Under the pieces are notes generated by a model that searched no databases, was not told the DNA's origin, and worked only from the letters and a program-made list of their open reading frames with translations. From contig CANJKZ010000476.1 in the NCBI GenBank assembly GCA_947471745.1, forward strand, positions 558,001 through 622,000: 64,000 nucleotides of DNA, read 5' to 3'. The position numbers and the translations under genes were made by a program. Below, one piece after another: positions 20,662 through 30,721 of this stretch (positions within the stretch are counted from its first letter, which is position 1; every line of letters starts with the position of its first letter). Source of the DNA: Closterium sp. Naga37s-1. Lineage: Eukaryota > Streptophyta > Zygnematophyceae > Desmidiales > Closteriaceae.

Positions 20662-21572
20662 ATGGCCAGGTTCCTATCTCTCGCGCTTTTGGCGGTCCTC
20701 GTCGTTGCGGTGATTACTCCCCTGGAGGCAGCGCCGAAGATGACGCTGTACGAGAAGAACCTGAACGACGCAATCACCGTCGTCAAGGCGAAACCTGGTT
20801 ACAAGGCCTTCGCATCGCTCGTCGGCGCAATTCGTAAGTACCGCCTACACAAGTTTCAGTTCCGCATAACGATCAGTGGTCCCGCCTTCCCGAAACCGTC
20901 ACCGTCATCAGTCAAGCGTCTGCAGCCGTCGCAACACGGCCTTCGATCTCGTTAAAATGCGGAGTCGTCTCATCCGCAACCTTGACCCTAATTCTGACCG
21001 TCTTTATCCCCTTTCATCCCTCCTTACCTCTCTTCCCCTCCCCCTTCCCCTCTTTCCTGCCCGAATCTCCAACCACAGTGAAGCAATCCCAGCTGAAGAA
21101 TCTCGTCCAGCAGAACCTGACCATCTTCGTTCCCAACGACAAGGCGCTTACCGACTTCAACCTCACCCAGTACGCAACCGCCGACCTCCTTAAGGTCGTC
21201 AAGTACCACGCCGTGAAGGGCACCTACACCTTCGCGCAGCTGCAAGCTCTCGCCGCATCTGGCGGGAAGCTCCAGACGACCTTCGGAATGCCGATCTCGC
21301 TGACTCAGGCGAAGAAGGGCATCGGCATGTTCGGCATGGAGAAGATCGGCGCCGCTGTCCTCGATAAGGACATCTCCATTAAGCCGACGGTGGTCGCGCA
21401 GGGAATTTCCCGGGTGCTTAAGCCTAAGGGCTTCGTTATCAAGGGCGCGAGCGCGGCTCCCCCGACGACTAAGTCACCCGGGACTAAGTCACCCGCGACC
21501 AAGTCTCCGACTCCTACGACTACGACTCCGAAGACTCCTAAGGCTCCTAAGGTTCCTAAGACCACCGCTTGA
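20662..21572 (+). CDS. Secreted fasciclin-domain (FAS1) protein, copy A
   Basis: Exons 20662-20833 and 21079-21572 give 221 residues. Signal peptide MARFLSLALLAVLVVAV(ITPLEA), then one FAS1 domain. Its first half is YEKNLNDAITVVKAKPGYK; the H1-type motif is LTIFVPNDKALTDFN and the H2-type region is LLKVVKYHAVKGTYTF. The C-terminal tail is rich in TKSP/TPK repeats, the type of Pro/Ser/Thr-rich segment that is O-glycosylated in plant fasciclin-like arabinogalactan proteins. No clear GPI-signal hydrophobic C-terminus is present, so a soluble wall or matrix protein is more likely than a GPI-anchored one. Function by family: extracellular adhesion or matrix. It is one of three tandem copies with conserved upstream sequence, about 221, 218 and 226 residues, differing mainly in the tail repeat number. 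Confidence 0.9.
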
Positions 21573-21934
21573 AAAGGGTGCTAAAGAGGGTTCTTCCCTG
21601 ACGCTGCCAGATGTCGAGCCGGGGAATGGTCCTACTATACTGTAGCCGAAGACACGTGGCTTCTGACAACGGTGTTGGAGCTACATAAATCCCTTGTTGG
21701 AAAGCCATACAAATAAGGCTTATACGTTAGATATAGACGATAACATGCAGGCATTGCTTCGTTGCACAGCCAGTAACATGTAGGCAAATGATGTAATGTC
21801 CTCATTTATTGTTCCTATGTCACAGAGAAAAGTCCGGATCTCGGAGTCACATTTTGAATCACATTTTGGACTGACAGAATGACCATTCTCTTGAAAAATG
21901 GTGGTCTGCTAATTATAGATTGTGTTGATTACTT

Positions 21935-23481
21935 TTTTTTTACTTTTTTTTTTTTAAGTATACACCGAATGAGCAAGCATATACTGACAAGAATGGTCGT
22001 AACCGTGCGTGAGGAGCTAGAGGGGACCTCTTGCTCCAGATAAGATTCCTAGGTCTGATGTTCCCAACCCTCCGTGCCGACCAGATTGCAGCAAAACTAT
22101 TCGACCACTTCAGACTTTTGCCTTCCATTCTGATTCTCCCAAGCATGTTCCACTCCTCCGATGAACCCTGCTGCCTCTGCTTGCGCCACGTCAGCCCAAA
22201 CCTGTGAATGTACAGTTTCACATGCTGCCGGAAGGCCACTTCAATCCTTCTCATGACCCGTTGAGTCCGGAATTTCTGTCCTCTGAAGACAGCTTCGCAC
22301 CGCTCGAGCCACAACTGGTGCAGTGCAATTGACGTTATCGTCAGCTCCGGAAAAGCTGAGCTGGTTCCAGTGTCTTGGAACAGGAGATCACCAAGCAAGT
22401 CCATCGTGCGGCCAGGATTCAGCATGCCCAGAGCGCGCCGAAGAGCTGTGGAAACCACTTGAATCCTGGGGCAGAGGACCAAACAGTGCTCCAGTGTCTC
22501 AGGTTCCCCGCAGTACGGGCAAACCGGCTTGCTGCTGAGGAAAGCCAGTCGCTCCCCTACCTGCAAATTTAGACCGTGGATCCGGATGAGCACGTCACGT
22601 GGACGGCTGGGAACTGCCAAAGAGTCCCGCGTGCTCACAACCCTTTTCCAGTTGATGTCTCCTCCCCGTCGTGCCGCCCATTTTGCGCGCTTGTATGACA
22701 GTTCCGGGCCTCCTTCCACCCCTCCCTCATCCGCTTCATGGAAATGATGCGCCCATCCTCCAGGATTTGCAACTATTGTGGAGAGTCAGCCGAGCGAGGG
22801 AGCACAATCGGAAACCCCAGCTCCCTGCACCACTTTGCAGGGAGAGCTCCCACCGCCCTTAGCGCTAACTTCGCAGGGCCGCTGCTGCCCAGATGCTCCG
22901 TCAGTTCCGCCACGGATTTTTGTGACAAACTCCCCGGCATCATTCTCCGTGAATAAATCGCATAGACGCACGTCCCACAGCTTCCCGGCGTCCTTCTGCC
23001 CACCAATCGGTGTGGTGCCGCGCAGCAGTATGCTTTTGTTGAAAACAACCTTTTCCTGCAGGATCTCCACCCTTTATGTAGCCGGGGCACGCAAACACAG
23101 TGGCGAGCCGGAGAGGCTCTCACACGTCTGTTTCCACTGGGTGCTGCCGCCTTCCCAGTGTTTAAACAACTTTTCATGGGCCCCGAAAGACTCGGCTCCC
23201 AGAGGAAGCTTCGCCGCCCGCTCCATCAGGTCCTTTTTAAGACTGTTGCTCTCCGTGATGTACAACCCCGCCCTTCTCGCCGCCAGACATGTAATAACAA
23301 TCTCCGGGTCTCTTACCCCGATTCCGCCCGCTGCTCTCGTGGTATACAGCAGCACTCTGCTCCATAGGAAGAACCCTTTCGCCGCTGATACCCTGTTTCC
23401 AGACGTGGATCCGTGTAACAACCGCACCAAATCGTCCCAAATGTCTGCAGGTGGCGGGAAGACCTGGGCCTGGGCCTGGGC
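21935..23481 (-). mobile_element. 5'-truncated LINE with poly-A tail and 11-bp target duplication
   Basis: Minus-strand frames (broken by shifts) encode the end of a LINE reverse-transcriptase ORF: GGIGVRDPEIVITCLAARRAG, then the zf-RVT-type segment PVCPYCGEPETLEHCLVLCP and a downstream basic tail. The minus-strand 3' end is an A-rich tail (21935-21956). GTTGATTACTT flanks both sides (21924-21934 and 23482-23492). Sequence resuming at 23493 matches the 3' flank of FAS1 copy B, confirming an insertion into FAS1-A flanking DNA. Not functional: truncated and frameshifted. Confidence 0.9.
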
Positions 23482-23587
23482 GTTGATTACTTATGGTTGT
23501 AACCGTGTTTCCGCTAACATTCCTGTTAGCTGCGCCGTAACGAATACACCGTAACGGGGCTCTCGATACCAAAGCGAGTTAATGGTA

Positions 23588-23905
23588 TTATACGAGGATC
23601 ACAACTAGTCTTCGTGGTGGGGTTACTATTTCCCGTCACCGATCCCGCTGCTTTTCTACTCTCTGATCGTCCGTTTCAGGTTCTTCGCGTACTGCAGGGG
23701 CTGACGGGGATGTGACGGAAACGAACTGGATTTGGTCGGGGGAGGGGGAAAAAAAAAGAATTGGCTCGCGGGGGAAGACGACCTGGGAGGAGGCCAGAGG
23801 GAGGCGCTGAGTGAAGAGGGAGGGAATTCGTGATGGGAGGGGGGAGGTGTGAAGGCAGGGGAAACGAGGGAAAAAAAGGTGGAGTGATAGGGGGAGGTGG
23901 GGGGT
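23588..23905 (+). pseudogene. Copy of the methyltransferase promoter/exon 1 region (copy 1)
   Basis: Resembles the region of the METTL gene start at about 30640-30930 (CCCGTC.CCGATCCCGCTGCTT, GGCTGACG, GGAAACGA, then G-rich). It is diverged and without an intact frame. It ends in the 18-bp target duplication of the following LINE. Confidence 0.6.
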
Positions 23906-25919
23906 TAAGGTTAAGGTTATATATTGATCGTAATCAATGTACATAAATTATACCATAGAGCTATCTAGAAACATGGCCGAGATGGCCAACATCCTATAAA
24001 GAGCACGTGGAGCACACTTCTTTGTCCTAAAGGACAACCGCCAGCAGACTGGGGAGACGCTCTATGCGGTAGCTGTCTACGGGGGTCGGAACGGGTTTCT
24101 CAGAAGCCATGAGAATCTGAGGTCGGGGTGAATGGAGGGTGTACCGTTCCTGTCAAAGAGGAGGAAGCGGAGGTTATGTGCTCGCTTGATGCTGGAAGTT
24201 GTGCGTTGTCGCTTCTTGGTATATTGGCGCCTGTTTCTCCACATATAAATCTTGAAGGCGATGAGGAATTGGGCTAGTATCAGCTGCAGTATCTCGAAGC
24301 TCGAGGAGGAGGAGTTGTGGTGCTTGTGGGCGCAGCGAGCATTCCACAGCGTCTTAACTGCAGCTCCCACTAGTAGGTTCCATGGGGGGGACTGTCCCAC
24401 CCGTGACTGTATCGGGAAGAATATGTGCTCGGCGGTGGTGGTTTGTCCGAGGTGACGGTCAGCGACTGTGCGGAGGGCCGAGATGACATTTATGGCGGAG
24501 GAACATTCGAATAAGATATGCGGCAGTGTCTCGACGACGGCAGCTGGGCATCGATAACATATTCCCCGGTCATCGAAGTACTGGAAGCGTGACCCTGAGG
24601 GAAGGATGAGTGTGTAAAGTCTGAAAAGGGTTTCCCGCTGGCGGCTCGGCTGGTCCCTGAGAAATGAATCCTTAAGGCCAGGGAGAGGAGGAGGAGGAAG
24701 GGTGAGGTCGCGGGTCCAACGGAGGTGATGCGTTAGCGGTTGTGCTGAGTAGAGGAGACGACGGATGTCGGTGATGCTGGGGGTGCCATCCTGGAGAAGT
24801 TCTACCCTATGTCAGAGGTCCACTGGTGATTCCCGATTGATCCTAAGGAAGGGTTACAGGCTCGTTGTCCTGAGGGGTTATGGGCGCACTGACCCGCTAC
24901 TTAACAAGCCTTTTTATCCCAATGATCTAGTGGTTGGGATTCTGACATGGTATCAGAGCGAAGGTCTCGAGTTCGAATCCCAGTGCGTGCATTTCGGGCA
25001 TTCCAGTGCGGGGGGGTGTCAGAGGTCCACTGGTGATCCCCGATTGATCCTAGTGAAGGGTTACAGGCTCATTGTCCTGGGGGGTTATGGGCGCATTGAC
25101 CCGCTACTTAACAAGCCATTTTTTCCCAATGGTCTAGTGGTTGGGATTCTGACACCCTAGCTCCCAACCATGCCCCTGTATGAAGTGGCCCTGCGAGCCA
25201 CCAGTCCCTGACGTGCACCTCCACGAGGTCTTGTAAGCGAAAGAGTCTGGTGACTGCTGGGGTGCGGACGATGCGCTTGTTTGGCGAGACATGGTGGACA
25301 GTAGCCGAGACGGAGGAGGGGGGGATAAAGGCGACAGTTTGGAGGGCGAGATGAGAGATGGAATAATAGTCGTCCGAAGGCATGAACCAGTCTCCAGGAG
25401 AGGCAGAAGAGGCGTGTGGGGTTAGGAGGGCGGCCCACCAGGGAGGTTTGATAGCTTTGATAAGGTCTGGGAGGATACGTGTTGCGCCTTCGTGGAATTC
25501 CTCCGGGACTTGGGAGCAGAAGTCTTCTACAGAGATGGGGCCGACATGAGAGTTGGTGATTCGGACAATGTGTCCGATGCGGAGTTGCCCTGTAAGGAGG
25601 AAGCGTTCGTGTTGGCGGGTGCCGAAGGGTCGTGTGTCGGGTTTGAGGAACGAGTGGTTGAAGACGATAGGTTCGGTGAGGATGCACTGCATGCGTAGGG
25701 GGGGGCATGAATGACCAGGGGAAGGGAGAGGAAGGTTTTAAGTTCGTCCAGCGCCCGAGGGGGAATGAATGTGGGGAGATAGTCCCGTTCGAGGATGTCT
25801 TTATGAGAGAGTAGACCGTGTAACCCGAAGGGGAACGGGGTCAGGGTACGTGCTACTTCCTCAGAGGGGGTTGGTACGAATCTGCGTAGGGCGCGCTGAA
25901 TAGAAAGAGCTTTGACTTG
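23906..25919 (-). mobile_element. Second 5'-truncated LINE, TTAACC-type tail, 18-bp target duplication
   Basis: Minus-strand coding remnants: VKALSIQRALRRFVPTPSEE and RDYLPTFIPPRALDELKTF, then LTEPIVFNHSFLKPDTRPFG, a zf-RVT-like region around 24540, and the C-terminal WNLLVGAAVKTLWNARCAHK. The tail on the minus strand is CCTTAACCTTAA rather than poly-A. TAGGGGGAGGTGGGGGGT occurs at 23888-23905 and again at 25920-25937, an exact 18-bp target duplication. The frame is interrupted by the TRIM element at 24810-25154. This is a different family from the LINE at 21935. Confidence 0.88.
24810..25154 (+). mobile_element. TRIM (miniature LTR retrotransposon), complete, nested in the LINE
   Basis: Two 138-bp LTRs (24810-24947 and 25017-25154) start TG and end CA and differ at about 9 positions. 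TGGTATCAGAGC immediately follows the 5' LTR (24948-24959), the usual plant primer-binding site for initiator Met-tRNA. The 69-bp interior ends in GTGCGGGGGG, a polypurine tract, just before the 3' LTR. CCCTA flanks the element (24805-24809 and 25155-25159), a 5-bp target duplication. There is no coding capacity, which defines a TRIM. The LTR 3' end carries GGTCTAGTGGTTGGGATTC, resembling a tRNA-Glu A-box region, and the interior holds GTTCGAATCCC, resembling a B-box. Confidence 0.95.
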
Positions 25920-25937
25920 TAGGGGGAGGTGGGGGGT

Positions 25938-26523
25938 GGAGGGGAGAGTTGAGGAGTACGTTCCAGAAAAACTCTTGGGATTCGGGTTTCGGGTTTCCAT
26001 CTGCCCGATCTACTTTTGAGACGTCTTGTCTCTTCAAATTCGAGTTTAGGGTTCCGATTGCGTTCATTTTTGTCAATATTTGCCCTTTCGTCCATTCACT
26101 CGATGCCAACTTGCTCTGGCTTGTTGACCGACTAAGAAATCTGCGTTTCGAGAATGCCGCCACACCCAAGCCACGATGGCGAACCCCAAGCCACAGATGC
26201 ACCAAACCGAAAACTTTTCGAGTCGCGCATTGAAAATGTCGGAGGCGTGGAGTTGGAGCCGCGCGATTTTTCGTGGTTTGGGTTTCGATCCGGCAGAGCA
26301 GCACACCACCTCCGCAGTTGGCGAGAAACTCAGATGTTCAAATAGCCATGGATGTTGCTCAGTTATTCAGCTAAGGTTGCAAGTCCGACCCAGTTCAAAT
26401 CCCTTAGCTCTCCAGCAATTTCAGTTCTCCCTGCCATTTCTACCGCAGCCTCAATCTTGGCTTTCCGTTTCTTGTCCAACTCCGCAGCTTTTCCTTCCTT
26501 CAAAATATTTCGCAGTCGTCGCT
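25938..26523 (+). promoter_or_regulatory. Upstream region of FAS1-B, fused to a methyltransferase exon 2 fragment
   Basis: Begins with GATTCGGGTTTCGGGTTTCC, shared with METTL intron 1 (about 31240). A decayed half of the palindrome family (TTTTGAGACGTCT, 26014-26026) follows, then about 26090-26118 a copy of the METTL exon 2 start (CGATGCCAACTTGCTCTGGC, DANLLW). At GTTGACCGAC the sequence switches to the block conserved upstream of all three FAS1 genes. That block is the likely shared promoter/5' UTR, although an open frame runs through part of it. Confidence 0.65.
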
Positions 26524-27496
26524 ATGGCCAGGTTCCTATCTCTCTCGCTTTTGGCGGTCCTCGTCGTTGCGGTGGTTACTCCTCTGGAGGCAGCGCCGAA
26601 GATGACGCTGTACGAGAAGAACCTAAATGACGCAATCACCGTCGTCAAGGCGAAACCTGGTTACAAGGCCTTCGCATCGCTCGTCGGCGCAATTCGTAAG
26701 TACCACTTACACGAGTTTCACATCGGCTTCGCTTGACGATCAGTTGTCGCTTTTTCCAAAGCCGTCACTGCTGTGACGGCACGGAGTGATTGAAGCGTCT
26801 GCAAGAGCCGTGGTCACCTTCTGTGATGCCACTCAATCAGTCAAACGGCTGCAGTCATCGCAGCACGAGATTTCGTTACATTGCGAAGTCGTCCCATTCC
26901 CAACCTTAATCCTAACTTCCTGACCGTCTTTTATTTTATATCCCCTCTTGTCCTTACCTCTCCCACTTCCTCCCCCTTCCTCCCTTCCTCTTCCCGAATC
27001 TCCAACCACAGTGAAGCAATCCCAGCTGAAGAATCTCGTCCAGCAGAACCTGACCATCTTCGTTCCCAACGACAAGGCGCTTACCGACTTCAACCTCACC
27101 CAGTACGCCACCGCCGACCTCCTCAAGGTCGTCAAGTACCACGCCGTGAAGGGCACCTACACCTTCGCGCAGCTGCAGGCTCTCGCCTCATCTGGCGGCA
27201 AGCTCCAGACGACCTTCGGAATGCCGATCTCGCTGACTCAGGCGAAGAAGGGCATCGGCATGTTCGGCATGGAGAAGATCGGCGCCGCTGTCCTCGATAA
27301 GGACATCTCCATTAAGCCGACTGTGGTTGCGCAGGGAATTTCCCGCGTGCTTAAGCCTAAGGGGTTCGTTATCAAGGGCGCCAGCGCGGCTCCCCCGGCT
27401 TCCAAGTCACCCGCGACTAAGTCCCCCGCGACTAAGTCTCCGACTCCTACGACCACCTCTCCTAAGACTCCCAAGACTCCTAAGACCACCGCTTGA
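26524..27496 (+). CDS. Secreted fasciclin-domain (FAS1) protein, copy B
   Basis: Exons 26524-26695 and 27012-27496 give 218 residues, nearly identical to copy A through the FAS1 domain (H1 LTIFVPNDKAL, H2 VVKYHAVKGTYTF). The signal peptide has one change (LSLSLLAVLV). The tail is shorter (KSPATKSPATKSPTPTTTS then KTPKTPKTTA). Intron sequence has diverged much more than the exons, which implies purifying selection or gene conversion on the coding parts. The 3' flank is conserved with copies A and C (ACACGTGGCTTCTGACAACG). Confidence 0.9.
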
Positions 27497-28084
27497 GAAG
27501 AGGGTTCTCCCCTTACGCTGCCAGGTGTCGAGCCGGGGAATGGTGCTACTATACTGTAGCCGTAGACACGTGGCTTCTGACAACGGTGTTGGAGTTACGG
27601 AAATTCCTTGTTGGAAAGCCATAAAAATAAGGCTTATACGTTAGATGTAGACGATAACGTGCAGGCAGTGCTTTGTTGCACAGCCACATCTTATTTATTG
27701 TTCGTTTTATTTCACAACGAAAAAATCCAATCCCGTAATCATGTTTTGAATCACATTTTTTAATCTAAATGTGGTTGGTTTCTTCTGGTGTTTCCGCTAG
27801 TTCCTGTTATCTGCGCCGTAACGTATCCGTTCGTGGTAGGATCTCGCAGTTTTTCATTCACCGTTCTCATTGCTAAACAAAAAGCTTTTGAACGCACAGC
27901 ACCTACCTTAACAGCAGCCCTCTCGGATGTTCTATTCCACGTTTTCTGTACGCTCACTGCGGTCAACTTCGTTTCGTCAAGGTGCAAAACGGTGAACTGT
28001 TCGAACCACTTTCAACCGTGCGGAACCGTCCTGAGCCATGATACAAGAACTGTAAACGTGTGAGAAATGTACGCTGACGTTGCC

Positions 28085-28360
28085 CTAACTAGGATCACAA
28101 CGAGGATTCGGATTTCTGCAGGGGCTGACGCGGGGGGGGAGGGTGACGGAAACGAGCGGTTTGGCGGAGCTCGGGATGGAGTCGGTCGGAGGAGAGGAAA
28201 AAAGGTACAGCACGAGGAGAGGCGGCATCATTTCCCGGGTTTCGGGTTTCCATCTGCCCGATTCAGTTTTGAGACATCTCAATTCGCTTGAGATTCGAGT
28301 TTATGGTTTCCATCTGCCCTGCACTGAGGCTGCTAATGCATATCATATAATGTCAAACAG
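28085..28360 (+). pseudogene. Copy of methyltransferase exon 1 / intron 1 region (copy 2)
   Basis: GAGGAGAGGCGGCATCATTT at about 28216 repeats the end of METTL exon 1 (EERRHHFPG coding, 30904-30925), followed by intron 1 sequence (TTCGGGTTTCCATCTGCCC). The palindrome junction P7 lies within it. After about 28355 it switches to the conserved FAS1 upstream block (GGCTTGTTGACCGAC). Confidence 0.75.
28237..28319 (+). repeat. Palindrome P7 between two 23-bp copies
   Basis: 28237-28259 and 28297-28319 both end GGTTTCCATCTGCCC. Between them is TTTTGAGACATCTCAA (28267-28282), an ACGT-type family member with one central change. Confidence 0.7.
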
Positions 28361-28639
28361 GGCTGGCTTGTTGACCGACAAAACATATGCGTTTCGAGAA
28401 TGCCGCCACACCCAAGCCACGATGGCGATCCCCAAGCCACAGATGCACCAAACCGAAAACTTTTCGAGCCGCGCAAAATTGAAAATGTTGGAGGCGTGGA
28501 GTTGGAGCCGCGCGAATTTTCATGGTTTTGGTTTTCGATCCAGCAGAGCAGCACACCACCGTCACCAGTTGGCGAGAAAGTCAGATGTTCAAATAGCCAT
28601 GGATGTCGCAGCACAGTCATTCAGCTGAGGTTGCAAGTC

Positions 28640-28815
28640 CTACCCAGTTCAAATCCCTTAGCTCTCCAGCCAGATTCAGTTCTCCCTGCCATTTCTACCG
28701 CAGACTCATTCTTGGCTTCCATCTTTTGTCCAGTTCAAATCCCTTAGCTCTCCAGCCAGATTCAGTTCTCCCTGCCATTTCTACCGCAGACTCATTCTTG
28801 GCTTCCATCTTTTGT
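28640..28815 (+). repeat. 82-bp direct duplication in the FAS1-C 5' region
   Basis: The block CAGTTCAAATCCCTTAGCTC ... CTTCCATCTTTTGTCC occurs twice in immediate succession (about 28651-28732 and 28733-28814). The copies are virtually identical. FAS1-A and FAS1-B have one copy each. Confidence 0.85.
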
Positions 28816-28867
28816 CCAACTCCGCAGATTTTCCTTCCTTCCTTCAAATACTTCGCAGTCTGTAGCC

Positions 28868-29812
28868 ATGGCCAGGTTCCTATCTCTCGCGCTTTTGGCG
28901 GTCCTCGTCGTTGCGGTGGTTACTCCCCTGGAGGCAGCGCCGAAGATGACGCTGTACGAGAAGAACCTGAACGACGCGATCACCGTCGTCAAGGCGAAAC
29001 CCGGCTACAAGGCCTTCGCTTCGCTCGTCGGCGCAATTCGTAAGTACACCTACACGAGTTTCGCATTAGTCTCGCTGACGATCAGTTGTCTTTTCGTTCC
29101 AAAACCGTCACCGCATTCCCAACTACTACTAGTCTGACGGCATGTGGTGATGCCACAAGATCAGTCAAGCGGCTGCAGTCGTCGCAGCATGGCCTCGACG
29201 AGCACGAAATCTCGTTACATTGCGTTTGCGATGTCATCAAATACCCAACGCTCACCCTCTTTTTCCCCCTCCCATCACTTCCTCCCCGAATCTCCAACCA
29301 CAGTGAAGCAATCCCAGCTGAAGAATCTCGTCCAGCAGAACCTGACCATTTTCGTTCCCAACGACAAGGCTTTAACCGACTTCAACCTCACCCAATACGC
29401 CACCGCCGACCTCCTTAAGGTCGTCAAGTACCACGCCGTGAAGGGCACGTACACCTTCGCGCAGCTGCAGGCTCTCGCCGCATCTGGCGGCAAGCTCCAG
29501 ACGACCTTCGGAATGCCGATCACGCTGACTCAGGCGAAGAAGGGCATCGGCATGTTCGGCATGGAGAAGATCGGCGCCGCTGTCCTCGATAAGGACATCT
29601 CCATTAAGCCGACGGTGGTCGCGCAGGGAATTTCTCGTGTGCTGAAGCCTAAGGGGTTCATTATCAAGGGCGCGAGCGCGGCTCCCCCGGCTTCCAAGTC
29701 CCCCTCGACTAAGTCACCCTCGACTAAGTCTCCCGCCACTAAGTCACCGACTCCTACGACCACCTCTCCTAAGACTCCTAAGACTCCTAAGGCTCCTAAG
29801 ACCGCCGCTTAG
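28868..29812 (+). CDS. Secreted fasciclin-domain (FAS1) protein, copy C
   Basis: Exons 28868-29039 and 29304-29812 give 226 residues. The signal peptide and FAS1 domain match copies A and B apart from a few residues (for example PITLTQAKK). It has the longest tail of the three: four TKSP-type units followed by TPTTTS and KTPKTPKAPKTAA. Start codon context CCATGG. Its 3' flank is followed by the unrelated promoter region of the methyltransferase gene, which appears to be the ancestral neighbour. Confidence 0.9.
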
Positions 29813-30721
29813 AGTGGGTTCTTTTCTGACACTGACAGGTGTCTAGCCGGGTAACGGAGCTACTATACTGTAGCCGGATATAACGGGCAGGGGATGACAA
29901 GTGGCTTCTGGCAACGGCGTGGAGCTACGTTATTCCCTTCTCGGAAAGCCAAAACAAGGCTTATACGTTAGATCTAACTTTTAGGCAGGCAGTGCGTTCT
30001 TGCACGGCCAGTAACGTGTAGGCAAAAATTGTTTGATGTGAGCTTTTTCTTCGTATTATTTTCAAGACTATTCGACTTACCAGGACCACGGTAATGCATA
30101 CCCCAACAGAACATTTGTGTTATCTGTCTGTAATCCAAACTCAAAATTCTATAATGGGATTTTTTACTATTGTGAAAGAACTTTGGAAAAACATCTTATA
30201 TTGCGTACACACGAATCTCGACTCGATTTGCCTTCTGGCTGGATCTGGGCACTGCTCAAACCGGCTTTTCATTCATGCGACTGCGATCTGTGCGACGCAT
30301 GTATGCGACGCACGCGAAATGGATCCCGCCATTTTTACTGCCGGAAGCTTATTTGCACACGACAGCGACGATGACTATTCGCCACGTAAGGCAGATCTAG
30401 TCTCTGTTCATTACTTTCCTTCGTTTCTATCCTGATTAGTTGTTTTTCCCTCTCTCATTTTTTCACCGAAACACCTGTCAGCTGCTCTAGCGTGGCTGGT
30501 AATAGTACACCGTGATATGTGGCCGTCTCATGCGTGTGATAGTCGATTTTTGAGTCGACTCATCACACGCGTGGCTGATCGACTCATCTAGCGTGGCTGG
30601 TAATAGTACACCGGGACATATGGCCGTCTCATGCGGACCTCCGTGCGTCTTCGCGACGAAAATTGTGTGGGGATACCGTGTAACCCGTCGTCGTTCCCGT
30701 CGCCGATCCCGCTGCTTCCCC
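29813..30721. other. Intergenic between FAS1-C and methyltransferase
   Basis: The first about 200 bp match the conserved FAS1 3' flank. The rest shows no recognisable gene. Palindrome junction P8 lies at 30485-30635, directly upstream of the methyltransferase start, so it may sit in its promoter. Confidence 0.6.
30485..30635. repeat. Palindrome P8 between two 50-bp copies
   Basis: 30485-30534 and 30586-30635 share nearly all bases (CTAGCGTGGCTGGTAATAGT... GGCCGTCTCATGCG). The spacer contains TTGAGTCGACTCAT (TCGA centre, 30549-30563), itself inside a wider inverted pair GCGTGTGAT / ATCACACGC (30532-30540 and 30562-30570). Confidence 0.8.

Noticed and set aside
24920-24985. A tRNA gene
   Set aside because: A- and B-box-like parts exist but there is no acceptor stem or anticodon arm; the region is the LTR/primer-site junction of the TRIM.
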